21,233 bases of DNA from Rhodospirillales bacterium (GTDB lineage Bacteria > Pseudomonadota > Alphaproteobacteria > Rhodospirillales > Defluviicoccaceae), in contig JADJQT010000010.1 of NCBI GenBank assembly GCA_016712595.1, positions 1 through 21,233 of the forward strand, written 5' to 3'. Under the pieces are notes generated by a model. It ran no database searches and was not told the origin of the DNA. It saw only the letters and a list, made by a program, of their open reading frames with translations. Made by a program: the position numbers and the translations under genes. This document shows, in pieces, positions 8,339 to 17,025 of the stretch (the stretch's first letter is position 1; each line of letters opens with the position of its first letter).

Positions 8339-9480
8339 TCAGATCGCCAGGCCCGCGGGTCCGGTCACCAGCATGCGCACCAGTTCCGCTTGGCGGTAGG
8401 TGCCGGTCTTGCTGAATATCTGCTTTAGGTGCTTGCGCACCGTCTCGTAGGCGATGCCGAGCGATTCAGCCACCTGCTCCAGCCGGTAGCCGCTGGCGAG
8501 CAACGCCGCCACCCGTGATTCGGCACGGCTCAGCCCGTACAGCCGCGCGATGCGCGTCTGGTCGAACGTCGCCGGCCGCTCCGGATCGCCGATGAACAGC
8601 AGGGCAGCCGGTCCGTCCGGAGCGCGCCCGTCGAGCGCATCGTCGAGCGGCACGATCATCAGATTGAGCGGCCGTTTTCCGAGGCTCGCGGTACCGAGAG
8701 CATCGACAGATGGTCGGCGACCGCCTTGCTGGTCGTTTCAGGCCGCTGGGCAGCATGTCCCTGAGCTTCATCCGCCGGCCGGCGACGTCGGTGGCGAGAC
8801 CGCCATTGATGATGACGACGCCTTCGTGCGCGTCGATCACCGCCTTGGCGAACGGGTTGGCCTCGATCAGGGCACCGTTGCGATCGAGGATAGCCACGCC
8901 GCACGGCATCAGATCGATCGCCCGCATCGCCGACCGCTCGAGCGCCCGGTGCGCCCGCAGCGACGCATCGACGCGGACCGCGCGACTGAGCGCCGGCAGC
9001 AGCGCGCCGAGGTCCTCGACGATCTCGTCGTTGAAATCGGCTTTCTGCTCGCGTCGCGCCAGCACCAGCAAAGGTACCACGGCCGTTCTGCCGCTCGAGC
9101 ACGGCGAACAGGTGGGGCAGGATGCCGATGGGCTTCAACCAGCTGCGATAGAACGGCGTCGACTTGATCGCGTGTGCGTCGAGGATATCGCTGCCGCGAA
9201 CGACGGCGTTTGCACCGCGAAAGAAGTGCTCTGCCTGCAGCCACGCATTCGCCTTGCCGTGGTGGTGGCGATAGCTCGCCTGCGCGTCGGCACCGATGCC
9301 GATCGCCCGCTCGATCGCGCCCGTTCCCGTGCCGAAGTCGTGGTTCAGCAGGAACGCCGCGTCGGCCTTGCACCATCCCGCTATGGCGAACAGCGCCTCC
9401 GTGGCCGGCCGCATCAAGGCTCGCATCGTAGAAATCCGCAACAATCTGTGGTGGAATCGCGCCCATTTTCCTTGCGACAT
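8339..9480 (-). pseudogene. LuxR-family helix-turn-helix transcriptional regulator, frameshifted
   Basis: The C-terminal 65 residues form a typical LuxR/FixJ DNA-binding domain: YGLSRAESRVAALLASGYRL, EQVAESLGIAYETVRKHLKQ, IFSKTGTYRQAELVRML. Upstream is a long N-terminal part with AIAGWCKADAAFLLNHDFG, AHAIKSTPFYRSWLKPIGI and, in a second frame, LMPCGVAILDRNGALIEANP, which is PAS-like. No receiver Asp or autoinducer-domain signature was recognised. The pieces add up to about 380 residues, the usual size of this stand-alone regulator type. Frame changes are needed near 9085, 8740 and 8665. The ATG at 9478-9480 is used as start; an internal ATG about 20 codons in is an alternative. It is divergent from the lipoprotein gene at 9775, so that gene and itself are natural candidate targets. 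Confidence 0.82.
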
Positions 9481-9524
9481 CCTGGTAATTTCCCGCTAAA
9501 GATATTGATTCGCGGCGCGAAAAC

Positions 9525-9540
9525 TGTGACGCTTATCACA
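9525..9540. promoter_or_regulatory. CRP-type operator, perfect TGTGA-N6-TCACA
   Basis: TGTGACGCTTATCACA at 9525-9540 is an exact match to the CRP/CAP half-sites with the standard six-base spacer. It lies 45 bases upstream of the LuxR-type start and about 235 bases upstream of the lipoprotein start, in the AT-richer divergent intergenic region. A CRP- or FNR-superfamily regulator in this organism is assumed, not shown. Confidence 0.55.
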
Positions 9541-9675
9541 ACTCGTGCGTGTAACCTGTTTCATGGGACCCTGGTCCACTGGAGCGAAAGAGCGGAAGCG
9601 GTTGTAACCTTAACCGCTAAACTATGTAGAAATCGTTGTCATAATGCCACTTTCGAGGGGCATCACGGGAAATAA

Positions 9676-9696
9676 ATACCGTCAAGGCGGTATAAT
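9676..9696 (+). promoter_or_regulatory. Candidate promoter: TATAAT box overlapping a 6-bp inverted repeat
   Basis: A perfect TATAAT lies at 9691-9696, about 80 bases before the lipoprotein start. It overlaps the inverted repeat ATACCG (9676-9681) / CGGTAT (9688-9693), so a bound repressor would block it. The expected -35 position has no good TTGACA match, which would suit an activator-dependent promoter. Confidence 0.4.
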
Positions 9697-9774
9697 TGTG
9701 GCAAATCAGCGAACATCTGCGGACCACGCTAATGCGTCCAGGCCGAGGCGCCAGGGATGAGGGATGACCGCGAA

Positions 9775-10517
9775 ATGAGTTATGCAATTATTAGATGTAT
9801 TTCGCGCGTTGCCCGTGGCGCCGTCGTCGCGCTGGCGGCGGTCTTGTCGTCGTGCAGCTACGCAGGCCATGACGACGCGCTGTCTCAGCGCTTCACCTGG
9901 TTCAGCTACATTAACGGCGATGATATCCGCGCGCTGCGCAAGGGCTCAACCGATCTCTATCGCTTTGTTTACAATGGAATCTATATCAAGCAGGCGCGAA
10001 CCTACGACATCGCACCGGCAGCGGCAGGGCGGCGGTTTCGTCCTGCGCGCGCGGGTGCTGGGGCCGTCGGATCTCAGCGACGTGACCTTGGATCCGGGCG
10101 CGATCATCGGTGATCCGCTCGATATTCTCGCGCCGTTCGCTGGACGAAAGGCGCGCGGCACGCTGTCGGCGCGCGACATCGACGCGCTCGACGAAAGACT
10201 GGTGACCAGCGGCTTTTTCCAGCCGGCGCCGAAGGGGCCTTTTTACCTGCCGCTCCGAGGATTTCTTCTGGACCGCGGTCGCTTGCGTCAACGGCCGTGT
10301 AACGTTCAACGCCTGGAAATATCCCTCGGACGGCTTCAACGCGCTGACGTTTCCGGCGCTCTTGTTTTCGTGGGACGAAACCGGCGTTGCGATCAATCCG
10401 CCGCGCGCCGTATCGGAATTCGAGATCTACGGCGGGCCCGACTCCAAGGATCACGCGCCGCAATTCACCTTGACCGTCGGCGAAAACGGGCTCGCGGGAA
10501 TCGGTACGCTGTTCTGA
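9775..10517 (+). pseudogene. Lipoprotein of unknown function, frameshifted
   Basis: The ATG at 9775 gives MSYAIIRCISRVARGA followed by VVALAAVLSSC, a short basic n-region, hydrophobic core and lipobox LSSC, so an envelope lipoprotein is likely. An in-frame ATG at 9757 is less likely because it adds acidic residues before the signal. The mature part reads FTWFSYINGDDIRALRKGST, DLYRFVYNGIYIKQARTYDI, then in frame two FVLRARVLGPSDLSDVTLD, and in frame three DFFWTAVACVNGRVTFNAWK through VGENGLAGIGTLF to the TGA at 10515-10517, about 247 residues with two indels. No named family is recognised. It converges with the sialidase-like gene. Confidence 0.75.
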
Positions 10518-10587
10518 GCCGGCGGACTTGAACCGCCTTAAGGATCATCGCGCGGGAACATCTCTCATCGCCCCTGACGCGCGCGCG

Positions 10588-10619
10588 AAAAAGGGGGGCG
10601 GCCGGAGATCGACCGCCCC
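10588..10619 (-). terminator. Rho-independent terminator downstream of the sialidase-like gene (minus strand)
   Basis: GGGGCGG (10595-10601) pairs with CCGCCCC (10613-10619) around an 11-base loop. Read on the minus strand, the stem is followed by C and then a run of T from the AAAAA at 10588-10592. Orientation therefore fits the end of the minus-strand dprA-topA-rnr-sialidase transcript, about 270 bases past its last stop. It also separates it from the convergent lipoprotein gene. Confidence 0.6.
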
Positions 10620-10715
10620 GGAGATCAGGTGCTGAAGGGGAAGAGCAAAGGGGATCAAAGCACCCGCGAGATCAACGCTGCGGGCGGAGGCCGGTTCCGG
10701 GCGGACGAGTGGAAA

Positions 10716-10863
10716 AGGTGTCGCGATTGCCTCGGACTACCCGGATGTTGTTGTTCCCGTCGTTTGCGGGATTCTGCTGATTTCCAGCATCGCCGCCATG
10801 GTCGCGCTAGGCGGCGCGCTGATCTATTTTATCGCATCTCGGGGTGGCTTGACGGCTGCTCGC
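10716..10863 (+). CDS. Possible small single-span membrane protein
   Basis: One plus-strand frame codes VAIASDYPDVVVPVVCGILL followed by ISSIAAMVALGGALIYFIAS and RGGLTAARH: a convincing hydrophobic span with positive residues after it. The frame stays open into the antisense of the sialidase-like gene, so neither its start nor its true end is clear. An indel near 10860 or chance composition could explain it. No family is recognised. Confidence 0.25.
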
Positions 10864-10887
10864 CACCGCCGGCGAAGACGGCTCAGC

Positions 10888-11930
10888 TTAGAGTGGCGAC
10901 GGGGAGCCCAGTTTTGGCGCACCCAGTTTCGGCGCACCGGCGGGCCACATTCCATGCTCCATCGGCAGCGGGCGGATGTCCTCGGCGAGAAACGCGACAT
11001 GGCGGATACGCCGCCGGTTCCAGGTGTAGGTGACGTGCACCCGTCCGGCGGTGTCCATGATGATCGCCGGATACGAAAATTCGCCGGGTTCGTCTTCGAG
11101 GACGCCCACCGCCGACCAGTGTTTGCCGTCGCTGCTGATGGCAAGGTTGAGGGGCGAGCGTCCTGTCTGACTGTGGTTGTAGACGAGCAGCACGTGGCCT
11201 GACGCCAAGTTCACCGCGTCGATTCGCTGTCGGGATTGGGTAGTTCGCTTGCTTCCAGGGGCGACCACGTTTTTCCGCCGTCCTGCGATCGGCATGAGCC
11301 AATCGTCGCCTGCCGGGTCCGGCACAGCATCTGCGTCTCGCCGCCGGGGTGGGTGAGCAGGCACGGCTGGATCGCGGCGAAGGTCCGTCCGTCGTTCAAC
11401 GATGGACCTCGGTGCCAGCCATCGCTCGCGGGATCGTAGAATTCGACGTGCACGCGCCAGCGTCCCTGCTCATCGGAGGACGGGCAGAGCAAGCGTCCGT
11501 CGGCGCACTCGATCGGCTTGTTCTTGATCGGTCCGAGGATGCCCCGGGGAAGTGGGCGCGAATCGCTCCAGGTGCGGCCGCCGTCGGTGGAAGTCGCCAT
11601 CATGCCCCACCAGCGGCTGGGACTCGGCCCAAGCTTGTAGAAAAGCAAGAGCGGTCCCAGGCGTGGCTGAAACAGCACCGGATTCCAGCACGGGACGCGG
11701 CGGCGGAAGGCGATGCGGCCGTCGGCGACCTCGATCGGGTGCACCCAGTGAGCGCCCTCCTTACGGGCGACCCAGATACCGACATCGCGGTGTCCCTCGC
11801 GCGTGCCGCCGAACCAGGCCGCGACGAGGCTATCCGTCGTGCTGGCGATCGTCGACGCATGGGCGGCGGGGAAACTTGCCTGTTCGAAGATAAATTCGGC
11901 GATCGCGGGTAGCGGGACGAAGTCAGACAT
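10888..11930 (-). pseudogene. Sialidase-like BNR-repeat glycosyl hydrolase family protein, one frameshift
   Basis: Asp-box (BNR) repeats typical of the six-bladed propeller of sialidases and related hydrolases are visible: TSTDGGRTWSDS, CRSQDGGKTWSPL and ISSDGKHWSAV. The N-terminus MSDFVPLPAIAEFIFEQASF leads to HASTIASTTDSLVAAWFGGT with REGHRDVGIW after it, the pattern of the bacterial exo-alpha-sialidase-like BNR_2 family. A single frame change near 11215 joins ELPNPDS to RIDAVNLASGHVLLVYNHSQ, and the protein ends with an APKLG-APKLG repeat before the TAA at 10888-10890, about 347 residues in all. No signal peptide is seen, so a cytoplasmic site is likely. True sialidase activity is not established. 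The start is 17 bases after rnr, inside the dprA-topA-rnr operon. Confidence 0.82.
10907..10936 (-). repeat. 15-bp tandem repeat at the end of the sialidase-like gene
   Basis: Two near-identical 15-base units (10907-10921 and 10922-10936, one mismatch) code a repeated Gly-Ala-Pro-Lys-Leu in the C-terminal tail. It looks like a recent in-frame duplication. Confidence 0.7.
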
Positions 11931-11947
11931 GCAGCGAATCTCCGCCC

Positions 11948-14188
11948 TTAGCGGCGCCGACGCACCGGGCGTGACGTCTTCGGGGAGCGTGACACCTTGG
12001 GGGGGCGCCCCCCGCGCCGGTTCGGTTCGCGGATTCCACCCATAAGTTCGAGCAGGATACCGCCGGTGAGCGGATTGGCCTCGATCAATCGCGTCTCGAC
12101 GCGATCGCCAAGACGAAAGGCGAGCCCATGCGCCCGACCAATCAAACGGTGCGACGCCTCATCGTGGACGTAGTAATCGTCGGGCAGGGTGCTGATCGGA
12201 ACGAGGCCGTCGGCGCCGGACTCATCAAGGGTTATGAACAACCCGAAGCGGGTTACGCCGCTGATCCGCCCCGGCATCGACGCGCCGACGCGCTCGGCGA
12301 GAAACGCCGCCGTGAACCGGTCGACGGCATCGCGCTCGGCCGCTGCCGCTCGCCGTTCGGTGCCTGAAATGTGTTCGGCGATGCGGGGAAAATCCGCGCC
12401 ATCGCCCCTGAGCCCGTCGTCGCCGGCATGCAGCAGCGCGATCAGGGCCCGGTGGACGAGCAGGTCGGCATAACGGCGGATCGGCGAGGTGAAGTGACAG
12501 TAGCGGCGAAGCGCGAGACCGAAATGGCCGATGTTCGTTGGATCGTAGGCCGCCTGCGCCTGACTGCGCAGAACGACGTCGTTGACGAGACGTGCTTCCG
12601 GCCGGCCGACGACTTGCTCGAGGATGCGATTGAAGTCGCGCGAGCGAACGACCTGGCCACGGGCGAACGCGAGGTTGAGGGTCTTGAGAAAATCGCGAAG
12701 GCTCTCGAGCTTCTCCCGTGACGGTTGGTCATGCACCCGGTATATCACCGGCAGCTTGCGTTCTTCCAGCGCCTCCGCGGCGGCGACGTTGGCGGCGATC
12801 ATGAACTCTTCGATCAGCTTGTGGCTGTCGAGGCGGGCGCGAAGGCGGATGCCGGCGACGTCGCCGTCGGCTCCGATCAGGACCTGGCGCTCCTGAACGT
12901 CGAGTTCGAGCACGCCGCGGGCGCGCCGGGCGTGCTCCAGGGCGCTGAAGGCACCGTAGAGCGGCTCCAGGACCGGCCCGGCGAGCGGCCCGGTCACGTC
13001 GTCCGGTTGGCCGTCGCGTGCCGCCTGCACTTGCTCGTAGGTCAGGCGCGCGGCCGAGCGCATCATCGCCCGTTCGAAGCGGTGGCGCAGGAGGGAGCCT
13101 TGTGCGTCGATCCAAAGATGGGCGGCGAGACATGGCCGATCCTCGCGCGGAACCAGCGAGCACCAGCCGTTCGACAGCTCGTGCGGCAGCATCGGGACGA
13201 CCCGGTCGGGAAAGTAGACGGAGTTGCCACGTTCGAGCGCGGCCCGGTCGAGTGGGCTGCCGGGCCGCACGTAGTGGGCGACGTCGGCGATGGCGACGAG
13301 CAGGTGCCAGCCGCCGTCGTTGGTCGGTTCAGGGTCGGGCTCGGCCCAGACGGCGTCGTCGAAGTCGCGCGCATCGGCGCCGTCGATCGTTATCAGTGGA
13401 ACGCGCCGCAGATCGGTGCGCCCCGACATCGATGCCGGACCGGCGGACGTTGCCTCGTCCAGCGCGTCCGGCGCGAAGCGGTGCGGGATATCGTGATCGT
13501 GGATGGTGATCAGTGAGATCGTCTTCGGCCCCATCGTTGGACCGAGGCGCTCGACGACGCGCGCCTGCTTGAGGCCCAGCGGCCGGCCAGGCTGCACTTC
13601 GGCCCAGACGAGTTCGCCCGGCTGCGCGCCCGCCGTGGCATCCGCCGCCAGCAGGAACTCACCGTGGGCACGCTTGTCGACCGGCACGATGCGTAGGCTC
13701 TCGCCGACGACCGTGACCACGCCCAAGGTCCGATCGGCAGCCGCGGTGAGCCTGCGCATCGGCCGCGCTTCATAGCTGCCGGGGGAGGTTTCGCGCATGC
13801 GCGCGAGCACGCGATCGCCGGGCGCCAGGGCTGAGCGGCTGCGCCGGTCAGGGGAGACGCGGATCAAGGGTGGCGCGCCCTCGGTCCAGTTGAACGGCCG
13901 CGCCGTCATCTCGCCGTCGACGTCGATGTCGGCGATCTCGATGACGCACACGCTCGGCAACACCCCGGGGTCCTGATATCGCCGCCCGGTCGCGCGGCCG
14001 ATCGCGCCGTCTTTCTCCAGGTCCTTGAGCACTTTTTTGAGCTGCAGCTTCTGATCGGCATCCAGGCGGAAGGCGCGGGCGATCTCGCGCTTTCCCACGC
14101 GGCTCTCGGCGCTGCGGACGAAGTCGATGAGCTGTTCGCGGGTTGGAAACGGCGCGGGCCTGGCGGAGCCGGGGCTCAGCCGTCGCAC
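11948..14188 (-). CDS. rnr: Ribonuclease R
   Basis: RNase R is a 3'-5' processive exoribonuclease of the RNB/RNase II family that degrades structured RNA and takes part in rRNA and mRNA quality control. The intact 746-residue frame has an N-terminal winged-helix region (REQLIDFVRSAESRVGKREI), cold-shock domains, and the RNB domain with the metal-binding motif ITIDGADARDFDDAVW and the signature YCHFTSPIRRYADLLVHR. A C-terminal S1 domain (GRISGVTRFGLFITLDESGA, DGLVPISTLPDDYY) and a basic Arg/Lys tail follow. The start is a GTG at 14186-14188, 37 bases after the topA stop, with only a weak AGG ahead. The next gene starts 17 bases after its TAA. Order dprA-topA-rnr is usual in alphaproteobacteria. 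Confidence 0.96.
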   Translation of the reverse strand: MRRLSPGSARPAPFPTREQLIDFVRSAESRVGKREIARAFRLDADQKLQLKKVLKDLEKDGAIGRATGRRYQDPGVLPSVCVIEIADIDVDGEMTARPFNWTEGAPPLIRVSPDRRSRSALAPGDRVLARMRETSPGSYEARPMRRLTAAADRTLGVVTVVGESLRIVPVDKRAHGEFLLAADATAGAQPGELVWAEVQPGRPLGLKQARVVERLGPTMGPKTISLITIHDHDIPHRFAPDALDEATSAGPASMSGRTDLRRVPLITIDGADARDFDDAVWAEPDPEPTNDGGWHLLVAIADVAHYVRPGSPLDRAALERGNSVYFPDRVVPMLPHELSNGWCSLVPREDRPCLAAHLWIDAQGSLLRHRFERAMMRSAARLTYEQVQAARDGQPDDVTGPLAGPVLEPLYGAFSALEHARRARGVLELDVQERQVLIGADGDVAGIRLRARLDSHKLIEEFMIAANVAAAEALEERKLPVIYRVHDQPSREKLESLRDFLKTLNLAFARGQVVRSRDFNRILEQVVGRPEARLVNDVVLRSQAQAAYDPTNIGHFGLALRRYCHFTSPIRRYADLLVHRALIALLHAGDDGLRGDGADFPRIAEHISGTERRAAAAERDAVDRFTAAFLAERVGASMPGRISGVTRFGLFITLDESGADGLVPISTLPDDYYVHDEASHRLIGRAHGLAFRLGDRVETRLIEANPLTGGILLELMGGIREPNRRGGRPPKVSRSPKTSRPVRRRR

Positions 14189-14201
14189 GGCGCGCCTGCG
14201 A

Positions 14202-14217
14202 TTTGCACCGGTGCAAA
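14202..14217. promoter_or_regulatory. Perfect 16-bp palindrome in the topA-rnr spacer
   Basis: TTTGCACCGGTGCAAA is an exact 8+8 palindrome in the 37-base gap between topA and rnr. It could be a protein-binding operator or, at the RNA level, a small hairpin affecting rnr translation or processing. No known regulator is assigned. Confidence 0.4.
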
Positions 14218-14225
14218 CGGTCCAG

Positions 14226-17008
14226 TCATTCCGGACTCGCCGAGGGCTTGCGTTGGGGACGCGTCGCGGCGGATGCCTTTCTCGTGCGGCCCGGGTTTGG
14301 CGCGCGTTTCGTCGCGGCGGACGCGCGTGTCGCGGGCTTCACCGTGCTCGCCTTGCTCTTCGCCGGCTTCTTCGCCTTGCCCGCCGGGGCGCGATCCGCC
14401 TTGTCCGCCAGCAGCGCGAGAGCGGTATCAAGCCCGAGCGTTTCCGCATTCGTGCCCTCGGGCAGGGTTGCCCGCAGCTTGCCGTGCTCGACGTAGGCAC
14501 CGTAGCGGCCATCCTTGAGCGTGACCGGTTTGCCGTCGTCCGGATGGGCGCCGAGGTCCTTGCCCCTGGCCTTGGGCGTCTTGGCGTTGGCGAGCAGGTC
14601 GACGGCGCGGTTGAGGCCGATCGAGAGCACGTCGTCGTCGCCTTTCAGCGAGACATAGGTATCGCCCGCGCGCAAATAAGGGCCGAAGCGACCGAGCCCA
14701 GCACTGATCTCCTGCCCGGTTTCCGGATGCGGGCCGAGGCTGCGCGGCAGGGAGAGCAGAGCTGTCGCCTGTTGAAGATCGATCACCTCGGGGTCGACGC
14801 CGCGCGGCAGCGACATGCGTTTCGGTTTGATCACCGCCGGCTCGCTCGCCTTCTTGCGGCTCTTGGTCTTCTTCTCCGGCTTCTTTTCCGTCATGCCGCT
14901 GTCGTCGGCCGCCGGGGGCGCCACCGCGGTCGCTTCGCCAAGCTGGACGTAATAGCCGTACGGCCCCTTGCGCAGGCTGACCGGCAGCCCGGTCGCCGGA
15001 TCGTCGCCGAGCACACGCACGCCGTTGCTGCCGACGGCCGACGGTTGCGCGTCATCGCCGCTCACGGGCACCAGCGGTCGCGTGTAGCGGCAGTCGGGAT
15101 AGTTCGAGCAGCCGATGAAGGCGCCAAACTTGCCGAGCTTCAACCCCAACCGGCCATCGGCACAATTCGGGCAGCGGCGCGGATCGGCGCCGGTCTCGCC
15201 TTCGCGGAAGAAGTGCGGGCCAAGCAGCCGGTCGAGGGCGTCGAGAACCTCCTTCACCCGCAGTTCCCGGGTGCCGTCGACCGCAGCGGAAAAGTCCCGC
15301 CAGAAGTCGCGCAATACCGACTTCCAGTCGAGCCGGCCGCCCGAGACGTCGTCGAGCTTCTCCTCCATATCGGCAGTAAAGCCGTAGGCGACGTAACGCT
15401 CGAAAAAGCTTTCGAGAAATGCCGTCACCAGTCGCCCTCGATCTTCGGGAATGAAACGCCGCTGCTCAAGCCGGACGTATTTGCGGTCCTGGAGAACCGA
15501 AAGGATGCTGGCGTAGGTCGACGGCCGGCCGATACCGAGTTCCTCGAGCCGCTTGACCAAGCTCGCCTCGGTAAAGCGCGGCGGTGGCTGGGTAAAGTGC
15601 TGGTTTGGCGTCACGCTGACGCGATCGAGGGCCTCGCCGCGCGCGACGTCCGGAAGCATCCGCTCGGTATCGTCGTCGGCGGGCGCCGGCGTGCCGGCGC
15701 GCTCGGTCTCGGGATCGTCGCGGCCCTCGCGATAGGCGCGCAGAAAGCCGTCGAAGGCGATGACGGAGCCGGTGGCGCGAAACACGACCTGCCCGTCCGG
15801 CGAAGCGATGTCGACCGCCACCTGATCGAGAATGGCCGACTCCATCTGGCTCGCCAGGGTCCGCTGCCAGATGAGCTGATAGAGGCGGCGCTGATCGTTA
15901 TCGAGGAAACGGGCGACGTCGGCCGGCTTGCGGCCGAGGTCCGTCGGCCGAATCGCCTCGTGCGCCTCCTGCGCGTTCTTTGCCTTGGTTTTATAAAGGC
16001 GCGGCTTTTCCGGGACGTACCGGGCGCCGTATTCGCGCTCGATCACCCGACGGGCGGCGGCGATCGCCTCTCCCGACATCTGCACGCCGTCGGTCCGCAT
16101 ATAAGTGATCAGACCGACCGTCTCACCATCGATGCTCACCCCTTCGTAGAGGCGCTGAGCGACGCGCATGGTGTGGCTGGCGCCGAAGCCAAGCTTGCGC
16201 GAGGCCTCTTGTTGCAAGGTCGAGGTGACGAACGGTGGCGCCGGATTGCGCCGGGTCTGCTTGCGTTCGACCAGATCGACCGCGTAGGTGCGGGCTTCGG
16301 CGGCGCGCACCGCCGCTAAGGCCGACGCCTCGTCGGCGAGGTCGAACTTTTCGAGCTTGCGGCCATCGAGGCGGGTGAGGGCGGCGGTTAGCGTCTCGCC
16401 ACCCGCCTTGCGAAAGGTGCCCTCGACCGTCCAGTATTCCCGCGAGCGAAAATTATCAATCTCCGGATTCGCGCTCGCAGATCAGCCGCAGCGCCACCGA
16501 CTGGACGCGCCCGGCCGACCGGCTGCCAGGCAGCTTGCGCCAGAGAACCGGCGAGCGTGAAGCCGACGAGGTAGTCGAGTGCCCGCCGCGCGAGATAGGC
16601 TTCGACGAGTTCGCGATCAAGTTCGCGCGGGCGGGCGAAGGCGTCGACGATGGCGTTCTTGGTGATCTCGTTGAACACCACCCGCTTGATATCAATGCCG
16701 TCGAGCAGCTTCTTTTCTTCCAGCACCTTGCACACGTGCCAGGAAATCGCCTCGCCTTCCCGGTCCGGGTCGGTGGCGAGGTAGAGGTGTTGCGCGCCAT
16801 CCAGTGCTTCGGCAATCGCCTTGAGGTGCTTGCCGGCCTTGGCGTCGACTTCCCAGTCCATGTCGAAGTCGGCGTCCGGGCGCACGGAACCATCCTTCGC
16901 CGGCAGATCGCGGACGTGTCCGTAGGAGGCGAGAACGGTATAACCGCCGCCGAGATACTTATTGATCGTCTTCGCCTTGGCCGGCGATTCGACGATCACC
17001 ACGTCCAT
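14226..17008 (-). pseudogene. topA: DNA topoisomerase I (frameshifted in the sequence as given)
   Basis: TopA is the type IA enzyme that relaxes negative supercoils through a tyrosine-DNA intermediate and is normally essential. It begins MDVVIVESPAKAKTINKYLG (Toprim domain) with LATDPDREGEAISWHV (D-x-D-x-E metal motif). The catalytic region includes FVTSTLQQEASRKLGFGA and GLITYMRTDGVQMSG (active-site Tyr in YMRTD). One C4 zinc ribbon (CPNC...GCSNYPDCRYT) follows, then repeat motifs GLGRFGPYLRAGD and LKDGRYGAYVEHGKL, and a Lys/Ala-rich tail. Two frame changes occur close together, near 16560 and 16465: SPVLWRKLPGSRSAGRVQSV and ALRLICERE lie in a different frame from both sides. An essential gene broken this way points to sequence error. 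The ATG at 17008 is chosen over an upstream TTG because of the GGAGG at 17016-17020. Confidence 0.93.
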
Positions 17009-17015
17009 TCGCAAG

Positions 17016-17020
17016 CCTCC
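17016..17020 (-). promoter_or_regulatory. Ribosome binding site fixing the topA start
   Basis: GGAGG on the minus strand, seven bases before the ATG at 17006-17008, falls in the 17-base gap after the dprA stop. It makes the in-frame TTG two codons upstream an unlikely start. Confidence 0.75.
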
Positions 17021-17025
17021 GCGAG

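Noticed and set aside
8053..8428. Plus-strand frames of about 120 codons in the gap before the LuxR-type gene
   Set aside because: Arg/Gly-rich composition and overlap with the antisense of the LuxR-type C-terminus; no domain is recognisable.
12725..13516. Plus-strand frame of about 260 codons
   Set aside because: Antisense to the intact rnr gene.
14127..16319. Long open plus-strand frame of about 730 codons
   Set aside because: It is antisense to topA, whose conserved domains are clear on the minus strand. High GC content leaves few stops on the opposite strand.
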